Part shown: piece by piece, positions 32,911-43,759 of the stretch | Position numbering within the stretch: the stretch's first letter is position 1 | How the letters are laid out: each line of letters opens with the position of its first letter | Origin: JBJGXI01 sp045635475 | Lineage (GTDB): Bacteria; Bacillota; Bacilli; Bacillales; Amphibacillaceae | Assembly: GCF_045635475.1 (NCBI RefSeq) | Contig: NZ_JBJGXI010000033.1 | Coordinates: 1-61,111 of the forward strand | Length of the DNA: 61,111 bases | Direction: 5' to 3' | The notes under the pieces: model-generated | Told to the model about the DNA's origin: nothing | Databases searched by the model: none | What the model saw: only the letters and a program-made list of their open reading frames with translations | Program-made: the position numbers and the translations under genes

Positions 32911-34989
32911 TCACTCACCAGCATGTTTTTTAACAATTTCTTCAGTAATGCTTTTTGGTGTTTCTTCATAGTGATCAAAATGCATCGTGTAAGTTCCACG
33001 ACCTTGCGTGTTTGAACGCAATGCAGTCGCATAACCAAACATTTCTGCAAGTGGTACGAATGCTTTTACAACTTGTGCAGTTCCACGAGCTTCCATACCT
33101 TCTACACGTCCACGACGAGATGTAACATCACCCATAATATCACCCATGTATTCTTCTGGAACAACAACTTCCACTTTCATCAAAGGTTCTAGTAATACAG
33201 GTTGACATTTGTTTTTCGCCGCTTTAAGTGCCATTGATGCCGCTACTTTAAATGCCATCTCGTTTGAGTCAACATCGTGATAGCTTCCATCAAACAGTGT
33301 TGCTTTAATGTCGATTAGTGGGAATCCAGCGATTACACCGTTACCCATCGCTTCTTTGACACCAGCTTCTACAGATCCAACGTACTCACGCGGCACAGAA
33401 CCACCGACAGTTTTATTTTGGAACTCAAATCCAGCGCCTTCTTCGTTTGGCTCAAATTTAATCCAAACGTGTCCGTACTGACCACGACCACCAGACTGAC
33501 GAACGAATTTACCTTCAACATCAGCAGATCCACGGAAAGTTTCACGATATGATACTTGAGGAGCACCAACATTCGCTTCTACTTTAAATTCACGCTTCAT
33601 ACGATCTACAATGATATCAAGGTGAAGCTCACCCATCCCTGAAATAATCGTCTGACCAGTTTCAGGATTTGTTTCTGTTTTAAAAGTCGGATCTTCTTCT
33701 GCTAGCTTACCTAACGCAACAGACATTTTATCTTGGTCTGCTTTTGTTTTAGGCTCGATCGCAACTGAGATAACCGGTTCTGGGAATTCCATTGATTCTA
33801 AGATTACTAAACTCTTCTCATCGCATAAAGTGTCCCCTGTTGAAGTGTCTTTTAAACCAACAGCTCCAGCAATATCACCACAGTAAACCTCAGCAATCTC
33901 CTCACGAGAGTTAGCGTGCATTTGTAGGATACGTCCTACACGTTCACGTTTATCTTTCGTTGAGTTCTTAACATAAGATCCTGCTTTTAGTGTACCTGAA
34001 TAAACACGGAAGAAAGTAAGTTTACCAACGAATGGATCGGTAGCTACTTTAAATGCTAATGCAGAGAATGGCTCGTTATCATCTGCTTTACGATTTGTTT
34101 TCTCTTCCGTTCCAGGAACGATACCTTCGATTGGCGGTACATCCATTGGTGATGGCAAGTAATCAAGTACACCGTCAAGAAGTATTTGTACTCCTTTGTT
34201 TTTAAATGCAGATCCACAAAACACTGGGTAGAATTCTACATCTAACGTACCTTTACGAATACCTGCTTTTAATTCATCAACTGTAATTTCTTCGCCTTCT
34301 AAATACTTCATCATTAATTCTTCATCAAGTTCAGCTACTGCTTCTACTAATTTAGTATGATATTCATCAGCTAATTCCTTATATTCATCAGGAATTTCGC
34401 GAGCTTCTGCACGCGTGCCTAAATCATCCAAATAGAAGTATGCTTCCATATTAACAAGGTCAATGATCCCTTCAAAATTGTCTTCTGCACCGATTGGTAA
34501 TTGCACTGGATGTGCATTTGCACCTAAACGATCATGAATTGTTCCAACAGAATAAAGGAAATCAGCACCGATTTTATCCATCTTGTTAACAAAAACAACA
34601 CGCGGCACACCGTATGTTGTCGCCTGACGCCATACTGTTTCAGTTTGTGGTTCTACACCGGACTGTGCATCAAGTAATGCTACTGCACCATCTAATACAC
34701 GTAATGAACGTTCAACCTCAACGGTGAAATCAACGTGTCCAGGAGTATCAATAATATTGATACGATGTCCTTTCCACTGAGCCGTTGTTGCAGCAGAAGT
34801 GATCGTGATTCCACGTTCTTGTTCCTGCTCCATCCAGTCCATTTGAGAAGCGCCTTCGTGTGTTTCACCGATTTTATGGATACGGCCCGTATAGAAAAGA
34901 ATACGTTCCGTTGCTGTTGTTTTACCAGCATCAATGTGGGCCATAATACCGATATTACGTGTCTTTTCCAAGGAGAACTCTCTTGGCAT
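32911..34989 (-). CDS. fusA: elongation factor G
   Basis: 692 residues. G motifs AHIDAGKTT, RGITITSAA, DTPGHVDF and NKMDKIGADF are followed by EF-G domains II-V. It catalyses ribosome translocation and, with RRF, recycling. The start is an ATG with GGAAGGAGAAA upstream, 138 bases after rpsG. The residues where fusidic-acid resistance arises were not compared. Confidence 0.98.
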   Translation of the reverse strand: MPREFSLEKTRNIGIMAHIDAGKTTATERILFYTGRIHKIGETHEGASQMDWMEQEQERGITITSAATTAQWKGHRINIIDTPGHVDFTVEVERSLRVLDGAVALLDAQSGVEPQTETVWRQATTYGVPRVVFVNKMDKIGADFLYSVGTIHDRLGANAHPVQLPIGAEDNFEGIIDLVNMEAYFYLDDLGTRAEAREIPDEYKELADEYHTKLVEAVAELDEELMMKYLEGEEITVDELKAGIRKGTLDVEFYPVFCGSAFKNKGVQILLDGVLDYLPSPMDVPPIEGIVPGTEEKTNRKADDNEPFSALAFKVATDPFVGKLTFFRVYSGTLKAGSYVKNSTKDKRERVGRILQMHANSREEIAEVYCGDIAGAVGLKDTSTGDTLCDEKSLVILESMEFPEPVISVAIEPKTKADQDKMSVALGKLAEEDPTFKTETNPETGQTIISGMGELHLDIIVDRMKREFKVEANVGAPQVSYRETFRGSADVEGKFVRQSGGRGQYGHVWIKFEPNEEGAGFEFQNKTVGGSVPREYVGSVEAGVKEAMGNGVIAGFPLIDIKATLFDGSYHDVDSNEMAFKVAASMALKAAKNKCQPVLLEPLMKVEVVVPEEYMGDIMGDVTSRRGRVEGMEARGTAQVVKAFVPLAEMFGYATALRSNTQGRGTYTMHFDHYEETPKSITEEIVKKHAGE

Positions 34990-35127
34990 GCGTATTTCTC
35001 CTTCCTTATAAAAAGAATTTGATTTGTTGTTGGTCTTACTTAAGTATATTACCCGTCGGCATTACACATCCAACTAATACGTGTGGATTAGCAAGCCTCA
35101 GGGTGATAATAATACATACTATTCAAA

Positions 35128-35598
35128 TTACCAACGGTAGTGAGCAAACGCTTTGTTTGCTTCTGCCATTTTGTGCATATCTTCGCGTTTTTTAACAGCT
35201 GCACCTGTATTGTTAGCTGCATCTAAAATTTCATTCGCAAGACGTTCTTCCATTGTTTTTTCTCCACGTAAGCGAGAATAGTTAACAATGTAACGAAGAC
35301 CTAGTGCTTGACGACGTTCTGGACGAACTTCTACTGGTACTTGATAGTTTGAACCACCAACACGACGCGCACGTACTTCTAGTACTGGCATTACGTTCTT
35401 CATTGCTTGTTCAAATATTTCCATAGAACTCTGTCCGCTACGCTCCTCCACTAATGAAAAGGCGCTATATAGAATTGTTTGTGCTTTACCACGCTTCCCA
35501 TCTTCCATGATTTGGTTGATAAGGCGTGTGACAAGCTTCGAATTGTGAACCGGATCTGGCAAGACATCACGTTTAGGTACTGGTCCTTTACGAGGCAT
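35128..35598 (-). CDS. rpsG: 30S ribosomal protein S7
   Basis: 156 residues. MPRKGPVPKRDVLPDPVHNSK-type N-terminus and VEVRPERRQALGLRY in the core. It organises the 30S head and the E site. GGAGGGGGAC precedes the ATG, 42 bases after rpsL. Confidence 0.97.
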   Translation of the reverse strand: MPRKGPVPKRDVLPDPVHNSKLVTRLINQIMEDGKRGKAQTILYSAFSLVEERSGQSSMEIFEQAMKNVMPVLEVRARRVGGSNYQVPVEVRPERRQALGLRYIVNYSRLRGEKTMEERLANEILDAANNTGAAVKKREDMHKMAEANKAFAHYRW

Positions 35599-35640
35599 AT
35601 GTCCCCCTCCTTTCTTCTCTTTTGTTATATTTGTACTGCA

Positions 35641-36057
35641 TTATTTTTTCTTCGGTCTCTTTGTTCCGTATTTAGAACGACCTTGCATACGACCTTCAAC
35701 ACCAGCCGTATCCAACGCACCACGAACGATATGGTAACGTACACCAGGTAAATCCTTTACACGTCCTCCGCGGATAAGTACAACACTGTGCTCTTGTAGG
35801 TTGTGACCAATTCCAGGGATATAAGCTGTTACTTCAATTCCGTTAGTTAAACGAACACGAGCATATTTACGTAACGCCGAGTTCGGTTTCTTAGGAGTTA
35901 ATGTACCAACACGAGTACATACACCACGTTTTTGTGGAGAAGACTGGTTCGTCAATGATTTCTTAAAGCTATTATAACCTTTATTTAGTGCTGGTGAGTC
36001 AGATTTTCTGCCTTTGCTCACGCGCCCTTTGCGTACCAATTGATTAATTGTAGGCAT
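35641..36057 (-). CDS. rpsL: 30S ribosomal protein S12
   Basis: 138 residues. The decoding-centre loops TPKKPNSALRKYARV and GRVKDLPGVRYH carry the wild-type Lys residues that change in streptomycin resistance (TPKKPNS and GGRVKDL). It is the second gene of the str group, 108 bases after rplGB. Confidence 0.97.
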   Translation of the reverse strand: MPTINQLVRKGRVSKGRKSDSPALNKGYNSFKKSLTNQSSPQKRGVCTRVGTLTPKKPNSALRKYARVRLTNGIEVTAYIPGIGHNLQEHSVVLIRGGRVKDLPGVRYHIVRGALDTAGVEGRMQGRSKYGTKRPKKK

Positions 36058-36165
36058 GTTTTTTCCTCCTTTCAGTTAAATCTTTGTAATACCACACATC
36101 CAGGTGGTTCATATGTTGGCAAAAAACAAAGCCTTCGCGAACACTTCATTGGTTTCGCCAAAACT

Positions 36166-36417
36166 TTAACGTTTTATAGCCACTGCCGCTGTCCCTACAT
36201 CTATACCACACGCATTCCCAAGTTTCTTCATTGATTCCACATGAGAACACGGAATCTGCAAGTCTTTTGCAAGACGCGACACCTTACTAGTTATATGCTG
36301 ATCAGCATCGTCAGCGATGATAACTTCACTAACCATACCACTTTTCATGGCCTTTAGTGTTTGCTTGGTCCCAATTATTAATCTTGGTTTAACCTGTGCT
36401 ACTTTTTCATAAGACAT
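36166..36417 (-). CDS. rplGB: L7Ae-family ribosomal protein (YbxF type)
   Basis: 83 residues. L7Ae/L30e fold with VSEVIIADDADQHITSKV and LGNACGIDVGTAAVAI. B. subtilis YbxF binds kink-turn RNA and associates with ribosomes. It is first in the str group, with a strong promoter 46 bases upstream. It is nonessential in B. subtilis. Confidence 0.93.
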   Translation of the reverse strand: MSYEKVAQVKPRLIIGTKQTLKAMKSGMVSEVIIADDADQHITSKVSRLAKDLQIPCSHVESMKKLGNACGIDVGTAAVAIKR

Positions 36418-36462
36418 CTGGCATCCTCCAAAGCAACAAGGATAAACGGAAGCACCTTTGAT

Positions 36463-36491
36463 ATAGTATCATTCTATAAATTTCATGTCAA
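36463..36491 (-). promoter_or_regulatory. sigma-A promoter of the str operon
   Basis: TTGACA (complement of 36486-36491), a 17-base spacer and TACTAT (complement of 36463-36468), between rpoC and rplGB. Confidence 0.75.
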
Positions 36492-36549
36492 CTGAATTTT
36501 ATAGAAACATAGGCGCTTCCTATCTTTCCCTTGTTAGCATAAATCTAAT

Positions 36550-39500
36550 TTATCTTGTAATTTCTTCTGTATATTGCTCATCAGTCGTTTCTTCTTCATC
36601 CATTTTCGCAGTTATTTTGCGATATCTCGGCATGCCTGTTCCCGCCGGTACCAATTTACCGATGATAACATTTTCTTTCAGTCCAAGCAATTCATCACGT
36701 TTACCTTTAATTGCTGCATCGGTTAATACGCGCGTCGTTTCTTGGAATGATGCCGCGGATAAGAATGAATCCGTTTCTAGCGATGCTTTTGTAATACCTA
36801 GTAACACTGGACGACCTATCGCCGGTTGGTTACCATCAAGTAAAACTTTTTGGTTGGCATCTCTAAACTGGTGTACCTCTAACAGAGATCCCGGTAGGAC
36901 GTCTGTATGTCCAGCATCGATAACACGTACTTTACGAAGCATCTGTCTTACCATTACTTCTACGTGCTTATCACCAATTTCTACCCCTTGCATACGGTAT
37001 ACTTTTTGTACTTCTTTTAACAAGTACTCTTGAACACCATCTATGCCTCGGATTTTTAATAATTCTTTTGGATCAACAGAACCTTCTGTTAGCTCTTGCC
37101 CTGCAAATACTTTGTCTCCAGCAGCTACTTTCAAGCGTGCGCCATATGGTGCTGTGTAAGATCTGCTTTCAACATCGCCTTGCACAACAATTTCTTGTTT
37201 GTCTTTCACTTCATTTACATCTTGTACGATACCTTCAAGTTCACTAATAACCGCTTGCCCTTTTGGATTACGGGCTTCAAACAACTCTTGGATACGCGGT
37301 AAACCTTGTGTGATATCATCTCCAGCAACCCCACCAGTGTGGAATGTACGCATTGTTAACTGAGTACCTGGCTCGCCAATAGACTGAGCAGCAATAATAC
37401 CTACCGCTTCTCCTACTTCAACTTCAGAACCAGTTGCTAAATTGCGACCATAACATCTTTTACATACACCGTGCTTCGTGTTACATGTAAACACAGAGCG
37501 AATCGTCACTTTTTCAATACCAGAATCAACAATTTGTTTTGCAATATCTTCGGTTATTACTTCATCACGTTTAATTAGTGTTTCTCCAGAATCCGGATGA
37601 CGGATAAGTTGGAAAGAAGTACGGCCAATCAGACGGTCAATTAACGGCTCGATCAGCTCGGTTCCTTCTGTAATTGATTGTACAGTCAAACCACGGTCCG
37701 TTCCACAATCTTCATCACGAACAATTACATCTTGTGCTACATCAACGAGACGACGTGTTAAGTAACCAGAATCAGCTGTCTTCAGCGCTGTATCGGCAAG
37801 ACCTTTACGAGCACCGTGTGTAGAAATAAAGTATTCTAATACCGTCAAACCTTCGCGGAAGCTAGACTTGATCGGTAATTCAATAATTCTACCAGCCGGG
37901 TTGGCCATTAGTCCACGCATACCAGCAAGCTGTGTAAAGTTGGATGCATTACCACGCGCTCCAGAGTCACTCATCATAAAGATTGGGTTACTAGGGTTTA
38001 ATGTTTTCATTAAGCGTTCTTGAATATCATCTTTACATTTAGACCAAATAGAGATAACGCGATCGTAACGCTCTTCTTCTGTAATTAAACCACGACGGAA
38101 TTGTTTGAGAACTTTATCTACTCTAATTTGTGCTTCTTCTAAAATTTCTTGTTTTTCTGCTAGCACAACGATGTCAGAAACACCAACTGTGATACCAGCT
38201 TTTGTTGAATAACTAAATCCAAGATCTTTCATTCGATCTAGCATTTTAGAAGTTTCACTGATTTTAAAACGTTTAAATACTTCAGCAATAATATCCCCTA
38301 GAATACCTTTTTTGAAAGGAGGGATAATATCGCGGCTCGCGATTTCCTCTTTCACATTCGTTCCTTTGGAAATGAAGTATTTTTCAGGTGTTAAAACTTC
38401 TAAATTTTGCTGCGTCGGTTCATTCATATATGGGAATGAACTTGGAAGAATATCATTAAAGATTAGTTTACCAACCGTAGTCAATAACAATTGACTTCGT
38501 TGTTCATCAGTAAACGTCACATTTTTTAATGATGATGCCTGGACAGCAATTCTTGTGTGCAAGTGTACATAGCCACTTTGATATGCAATTATTGCCTCAT
38601 TTAAATCTTTAAAAGCCATTCCTTCACCGATTGCATTTTCGCGTTCCATGGTTAAGTAATAGTTACCTAATACCATATCCTGTGAAGGTGTAACTACTGG
38701 CTTACCATCTTTCGGGTTAAGAATGTTCTGTGCAGCAAGCATTAATATTCTTGCTTCTGCTTGCGCTTCAGAAGATAACGGAACGTGAACAGCCATTTGG
38801 TCCCCATCAAAGTCAGCGTTATATGCTGTACATACCAATGGGTGTAGACGGATTGCACGACCTTCAACTAATGTCGGTTCAAACGCCTGGATCCCTAAAC
38901 GGTGCAATGTAGGTGCACGGTTAAGTAACACCGGGTGCTCCTTAATAACTTCTTCTAAAACATCCCATACTTCTGGGTGCAAACGTTCAATTTTACGTTT
39001 TGCTGACTTAATATTATGCGCCAAACCTCTTTCAACCAATTCTTTCATAATGAATGGTTTGAAAAGTTCAACAGCCATTTCTTTCGGTAAACCACATTGA
39101 TACATTTTTAGATGTGGTCCTACTACGATAACGGAACGACCGGAATAGTCTACACGTTTACCGAGTAAGTTTTGACGGAAACGACCTTGTTTACCTTTAA
39201 GCATATGTGAAAGAGATTTTAATGGGCGGTTACCAGGTCCTGTAACAGGACGGCCACGACGACCATTATCGATTAATGCATCGACAGCTTCTTGTAGCAT
39301 ACGCTTTTCGTTTTGGACGATAATGCTTGGCGCACCAAGATCTAGTAATCGTTTCAAACGATTATTACGGTTAATTACCCGGCGGTAAAGGTCATTCAAA
39401 TCAGATGTTGCAAAACGTCCACCATCTAATTGCACCATTGGGCGCAATTCTGGAGGAATGATTGGCAACACATCTAACACCATCCAAGATGGCTTGTTTC

Positions 39501-40158
39501 CTGAGTTACGGAATGCCTCTAGTACTTCTAACCGTTTAATTGCACGGGTACGACGTTGCCCTTGTGCCGTTTTTAACTCTTCTCGTAGTAAATCTACTTC
39601 TTTTTCAAGATCGATATCTTGTAATATTTTACGGATAGCTTCTGCTCCCATTTGCGCTTGGAACGTTTGGCCATATTTTTCACGATACGCACGATATTCT
39701 TTCTCAGATAGCAGTTGTTTCTTCTCTAATGCTGTATCTCCAGAATCTGTAACGATATACGCTGCAAAATAAATAACTTCTTCCAGTGCTCTTGGAGACA
39801 TATCGAGAACGAGTCCCATCCGACTCGGAATACCTTTGAAATACCAGATGTGTGAGACAGGGGCAGCTAGCTCTATATGCCCCATACGCTCACGACGAAC
39901 TTTTGCCTTTGTTACTTCTACTCCACATCTGTCACAAACGACACCTTTATAACGAACTCGTTTGTATTTTCCACAATGACATTCCCAGTCTTTTTGTGGT
40001 CCGAAGATACGCTCGCAAAACAATCCGTCTTTTTCTGGTTTTAACGTACGATAGTTAATTGTTTCCGGTTTTTTTACCTCACCAAAGGACCAAGAACGGA
40101 TCTTATCAGGTGAAGCTAAACCTATTTTCATAAACTCAAAATTATTTACATCTAACAA
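36550..40158 (-). CDS. rpoC: RNA polymerase beta-prime subunit
   Basis: 1202 residues from a TTG seven bases after GGGAGGT, giving M-L-D-V-N-N-F as in B. subtilis; the longer ATG frame reads through the rpoB-rpoC spacer. The zinc ribbon (CHCGKY...CDRCGV), the catalytic NADFDGDQMAVH with three Mg-binding Asp, and the second zinc site (CNTKHGVCKRCYG) are intact. No obvious insertion or truncation. Confidence 0.98.
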   Translation of the reverse strand: MLDVNNFEFMKIGLASPDKIRSWSFGEVKKPETINYRTLKPEKDGLFCERIFGPQKDWECHCGKYKRVRYKGVVCDRCGVEVTKAKVRRERMGHIELAAPVSHIWYFKGIPSRMGLVLDMSPRALEEVIYFAAYIVTDSGDTALEKKQLLSEKEYRAYREKYGQTFQAQMGAEAIRKILQDIDLEKEVDLLREELKTAQGQRRTRAIKRLEVLEAFRNSGNKPSWMVLDVLPIIPPELRPMVQLDGGRFATSDLNDLYRRVINRNNRLKRLLDLGAPSIIVQNEKRMLQEAVDALIDNGRRGRPVTGPGNRPLKSLSHMLKGKQGRFRQNLLGKRVDYSGRSVIVVGPHLKMYQCGLPKEMAVELFKPFIMKELVERGLAHNIKSAKRKIERLHPEVWDVLEEVIKEHPVLLNRAPTLHRLGIQAFEPTLVEGRAIRLHPLVCTAYNADFDGDQMAVHVPLSSEAQAEARILMLAAQNILNPKDGKPVVTPSQDMVLGNYYLTMERENAIGEGMAFKDLNEAIIAYQSGYVHLHTRIAVQASSLKNVTFTDEQRSQLLLTTVGKLIFNDILPSSFPYMNEPTQQNLEVLTPEKYFISKGTNVKEEIASRDIIPPFKKGILGDIIAEVFKRFKISETSKMLDRMKDLGFSYSTKAGITVGVSDIVVLAEKQEILEEAQIRVDKVLKQFRRGLITEEERYDRVISIWSKCKDDIQERLMKTLNPSNPIFMMSDSGARGNASNFTQLAGMRGLMANPAGRIIELPIKSSFREGLTVLEYFISTHGARKGLADTALKTADSGYLTRRLVDVAQDVIVRDEDCGTDRGLTVQSITEGTELIEPLIDRLIGRTSFQLIRHPDSGETLIKRDEVITEDIAKQIVDSGIEKVTIRSVFTCNTKHGVCKRCYGRNLATGSEVEVGEAVGIIAAQSIGEPGTQLTMRTFHTGGVAGDDITQGLPRIQELFEARNPKGQAVISELEGIVQDVNEVKDKQEIVVQGDVESRSYTAPYGARLKVAAGDKVFAGQELTEGSVDPKELLKIRGIDGVQEYLLKEVQKVYRMQGVEIGDKHVEVMVRQMLRKVRVIDAGHTDVLPGSLLEVHQFRDANQKVLLDGNQPAIGRPVLLGITKASLETDSFLSAASFQETTRVLTDAAIKGKRDELLGLKENVIIGKLVPAGTGMPRYRKITAKMDEEETTDEQYTEEITR

Positions 40159-40219
40159 GGGGCCTACCTCCCTATTAATATCCAGGTTCTCTTCGCAAAG
40201 ATCTGACACCTAAAGAGCT

Positions 40220-43200
40220 CTACTTGCTTTCTTCAACCTCTAGATTAAACTTATCTGCTGATTGGGTATCTTCTTCTTCTAGATCTCGCATCTCAATTTC
40301 CGATTCGTCAATGGACAACATTTTTACGTCCATACCTAGACTTTGAAGCTCTTTAATTAATACTTTGAACGATTCAGGAACACCCGGTTCTGGGACATTA
40401 TCACCCTTAACAATCGCTTCGTATGTTTTCACCCGACCAACAACATCATCAGATTTAACAGTTAGAATCTCTTGTAGCGTGTATGCTGCGCCGTATGCTT
40501 CTAGCGCCCAAACTTCCATTTCACCAAAACGCTGTCCACCGAACTGTGCTTTACCACCCAGTGGTTGCTGTGTTACGAGAGAGTAAGGACCAGTTGAACG
40601 AGCATGAAGCTTATCGTCAACCATGTGTGCTAGTTTAATCATATACATAACTCCAACAGATACGCGGTTATCAAACGGTTCACCGCTTCTACCGTCATAT
40701 AGTACCGTCTTCGCATCTCTTGGCATACCAGCTTCTTCCAATGTTTCCCAAACATCTTCTTCGCGCGCACCATCAAATACTGGTGAAGCAACGTGGATAC
40801 CTAAAGATCTCGCTGCCATACCAAGGTGCATTTCTAACACCTGTCCGATATTCATCCGAGAAGGTACACCTAATGGGTTTAACATAATATCAATTGGTGT
40901 TCCATCTGGTAAGAACGGCATATCTTCTTCCGGTAATATTTTAGAGATAACCCCTTTATTACCGTGACGACCAGCCATTTTGTCACCTTCTGAAATTTTA
41001 CGTTTTTGCACGATATATGCACGAACAAGTTGGTTTACTCCCGGTGGAAGTTCATCGCCATCTTCACGATTAAAGATTTTAACATCTAAGACAATCCCAC
41101 CAGCACCGTGCGGAACACGTAAAGATGTGTCACGTACTTCTCTGGCTTTCTCACCGAAGATTGCATGTAGAAGGCGCTCCTCTGCAGATAACTCAGTTAC
41201 CCCTTTAGGTGTAACTTTACCTACAAGTAGGTCACCATCACTAACCTCAGCACCAACACGGATAATACCACGTTCATCTAAGTTTCTTAATGCATCTTCC
41301 CCAACATTCGGGATATCTCGTGTAATTTCTTCTGGTCCTAGCTTTGTATCACGAGCTTCTGATTCATATTCCTCAATGTGAATAGAAGTATATACGTCAT
41401 CTTTAACAAGGCGCTCACTCATAATAATGGCATCCTCGTAGTTGTACCCTTCCCAAGTCATAAAGCCAACAAGTACGTTTCGTCCTAAAGCAAGCTCACC
41501 GAGCTCCATAGATGGTCCATCAGCAAGAATTTCACCTTCAACAACATGGTCTCCGACACTAACAATCGGGCGCTGGTTATAACATGTTCCTTGGTTTGAA
41601 CGTATGAATTTTAACAGGCGATAGCGATCCACATCACCTTTAACTTCATTTCCATCTATCGTTGAAATTCGGCGAACATGAATTTCTTTCGCTTCAACTC
41701 TTTCAACAATACCTTCTTGTTTACAAATTACTGCTGCACCAGAGTCTTTACCAGATACATATTCCATACCCGTACCAACTCTTGGTGATTCTGGTTGCAT
41801 TAGCGGTACAGCTTGACGCTGCATGTTTGCACCCATAAGCGCACGGTTCGAGTCATCATTTTCCAAGAACGGAATACAAGCTGTCGCCGCTGATACTACT
41901 TGCTTCGGAGATACATCCATATAGTCAAGACGATCTCTATTTACAACTGTGTTTTCACCACGAAATCTAGCAATTACCTCATCATCGACAAATGATCCAT
42001 CTTCTGCTAAACGTGCATTCGCTTGGGCAACAACATAGTTGTCCTCTTCGTCAGCAGTAAGGTAATCATACTGATCAGTAACTTTACCTGTTTCAGGGTC
42101 AACACGACGATAAGGCGTTTCAATGAACCCAAATGGATTCACCTTCGCATAAGATGATAAGGAGTTAATTAAACCAATGTTTGGTCCCTCAGGCGTTTCA
42201 ATTGGACACATACGGCCATAGTGCGAGTAGTGAACGTCACGCACTTCAAAGCCAGCACGTTCTCTAGTTAAACCACCAGGTCCTAACGCTGATAGACGAC
42301 GTTTATGTGTAAGCTCTGCTAATGGATTCGTTTGATCCATAAATTGTGATAACTGTGAGCTTCCAAAAAATTCTTTAATCGACGCAATAACTGGCCTGAT
42401 ATTAATTAATTGTTGTGGTGTAATCGATGACGTGTCCTGAATTGACATCCGTTCACGCACGACACGTTCCATCCTAGACAAACCAATACGGAATTGGTTT
42501 TGTAACAATTCACCAACAGAACGCAGTCTACGATTACCTAAGTGGTCAATATCATCCGTTCCACCAACATCGTGTAATATGTTAAAGAAATAACTAATTG
42601 CAGAAACAATATCTGCTGGAGCAATATTTTTAACACTTTTGCTTACATTAGCATTACCAATAACATTTAAAGTTTTCTCCCCTTCAGGATCTGTAGGGTC
42701 AACGATTTTAATAGACTGGATTTTTATAGGTTCTTCAAGTACACCTTCATGTGGTTCTAAGTGCGCTTCACCGAAGAAACCTTCTTCCGCATCGAGATAC
42801 GGCATAATTTTATCTAATAAGCGACGATCTAACCTGTCACCTTTTTGAGCAATCACTTCACCTGTCTCTTTATCAACAAGAGGCTCTGCTAGCACTTGAT
42901 TGAAAAGTCGGTTTTTTATATGAAGCTTTTTGTTTAACTTATATCGACCTACATGAGCGAGATCATATCGTTTTGGATCAAAAAACCGAGATACTAAAAG
43001 ACTTTTAGCATTATCTACTGTCGGTGGTTCTCCAGGACGTAGACGCTCGTAAATCTCCAATAACGCTTTTTCACTCGTTTCGGTATTATCTTTTTCAAGC
43101 GTGTTCTTTAAATACTCATTTTCACCGATCAAGTCAATAATTTCTTGATCATTTCCAAATCCTAGCGCACGCAAAAGGACGGTAATTGGTAATTTACGTG

Positions 43201-43759
43201 TACGATCAATTCGCACGTGTACAACGTCTTTCGCATCCGTTTCAAACTCTAACCAAGCACCTCGGTTCGGAATTACTGTAGCCGTATTACCTTTTTTACC
43301 GTTTTTATCATATTTTTCACCAAAGTATACACTTGGTGAACGTACAAGTTGCGAAACGATTACGCGCTCAGCACCATTAATAACAAAAGTACCTGTTTCC
43401 GTCATTAAAGGGAAATCACCCATAAATACTTCTTGCTCTTTCACTTCACCTGTTTCATTGTTTAACAGACGAACTTTCACACGAAGAGGAGCGTTATACG
43501 TAACATCTCTTTCTTTTGACTCATCGACCGGATACTTTGGTTCTCCTAAACTGTAATCGACAAATTCTAGTGATAAATTGCCCGCAAAGTCTTCAATAGG
43601 AGAAATATCCTGAAACATTTCTCTCAAACCTTCCTCCATGAACCATTTATAGGAGACAGTTTGAATCTCTATTAGATTCGGCAATTCAAGCACTTCACTA
43701 ATACGTGCATAACTTCTACGTTGGCGGTGTCGTCCATACTGAACTAGTTGACCTGTCAA
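40220..43759 (-). CDS. rpoB: RNA polymerase beta subunit
   Basis: 1179 residues from a TTG six bases after GAGGGGTG (M-T-G-Q-L-V-Q); an upstream GTG is within that ribosome binding site. The rifampicin pocket FGSSQLSQFMDQTNPLAEL and THKRRLSALGPGG has wild-type Gln, Asp, His and Ser at the usual resistance sites. The C-terminal acidic tail ends EVEESK. It precedes rpoC by 61 bases. Confidence 0.98.
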   Translation of the reverse strand: MTGQLVQYGRHRQRRSYARISEVLELPNLIEIQTVSYKWFMEEGLREMFQDISPIEDFAGNLSLEFVDYSLGEPKYPVDESKERDVTYNAPLRVKVRLLNNETGEVKEQEVFMGDFPLMTETGTFVINGAERVIVSQLVRSPSVYFGEKYDKNGKKGNTATVIPNRGAWLEFETDAKDVVHVRIDRTRKLPITVLLRALGFGNDQEIIDLIGENEYLKNTLEKDNTETSEKALLEIYERLRPGEPPTVDNAKSLLVSRFFDPKRYDLAHVGRYKLNKKLHIKNRLFNQVLAEPLVDKETGEVIAQKGDRLDRRLLDKIMPYLDAEEGFFGEAHLEPHEGVLEEPIKIQSIKIVDPTDPEGEKTLNVIGNANVSKSVKNIAPADIVSAISYFFNILHDVGGTDDIDHLGNRRLRSVGELLQNQFRIGLSRMERVVRERMSIQDTSSITPQQLINIRPVIASIKEFFGSSQLSQFMDQTNPLAELTHKRRLSALGPGGLTRERAGFEVRDVHYSHYGRMCPIETPEGPNIGLINSLSSYAKVNPFGFIETPYRRVDPETGKVTDQYDYLTADEEDNYVVAQANARLAEDGSFVDDEVIARFRGENTVVNRDRLDYMDVSPKQVVSAATACIPFLENDDSNRALMGANMQRQAVPLMQPESPRVGTGMEYVSGKDSGAAVICKQEGIVERVEAKEIHVRRISTIDGNEVKGDVDRYRLLKFIRSNQGTCYNQRPIVSVGDHVVEGEILADGPSMELGELALGRNVLVGFMTWEGYNYEDAIIMSERLVKDDVYTSIHIEEYESEARDTKLGPEEITRDIPNVGEDALRNLDERGIIRVGAEVSDGDLLVGKVTPKGVTELSAEERLLHAIFGEKAREVRDTSLRVPHGAGGIVLDVKIFNREDGDELPPGVNQLVRAYIVQKRKISEGDKMAGRHGNKGVISKILPEEDMPFLPDGTPIDIMLNPLGVPSRMNIGQVLEMHLGMAARSLGIHVASPVFDGAREEDVWETLEEAGMPRDAKTVLYDGRSGEPFDNRVSVGVMYMIKLAHMVDDKLHARSTGPYSLVTQQPLGGKAQFGGQRFGEMEVWALEAYGAAYTLQEILTVKSDDVVGRVKTYEAIVKGDNVPEPGVPESFKVLIKELQSLGMDVKMLSIDESEIEMRDLEEEDTQSADKFNLEVEESK

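Noticed and set aside
40365..41381. Several long open frames on the plus strand inside rpoB
   Set aside because: They mirror conserved rpoB codons, are Ser/Pro/Thr-rich shadows and have no start signals.
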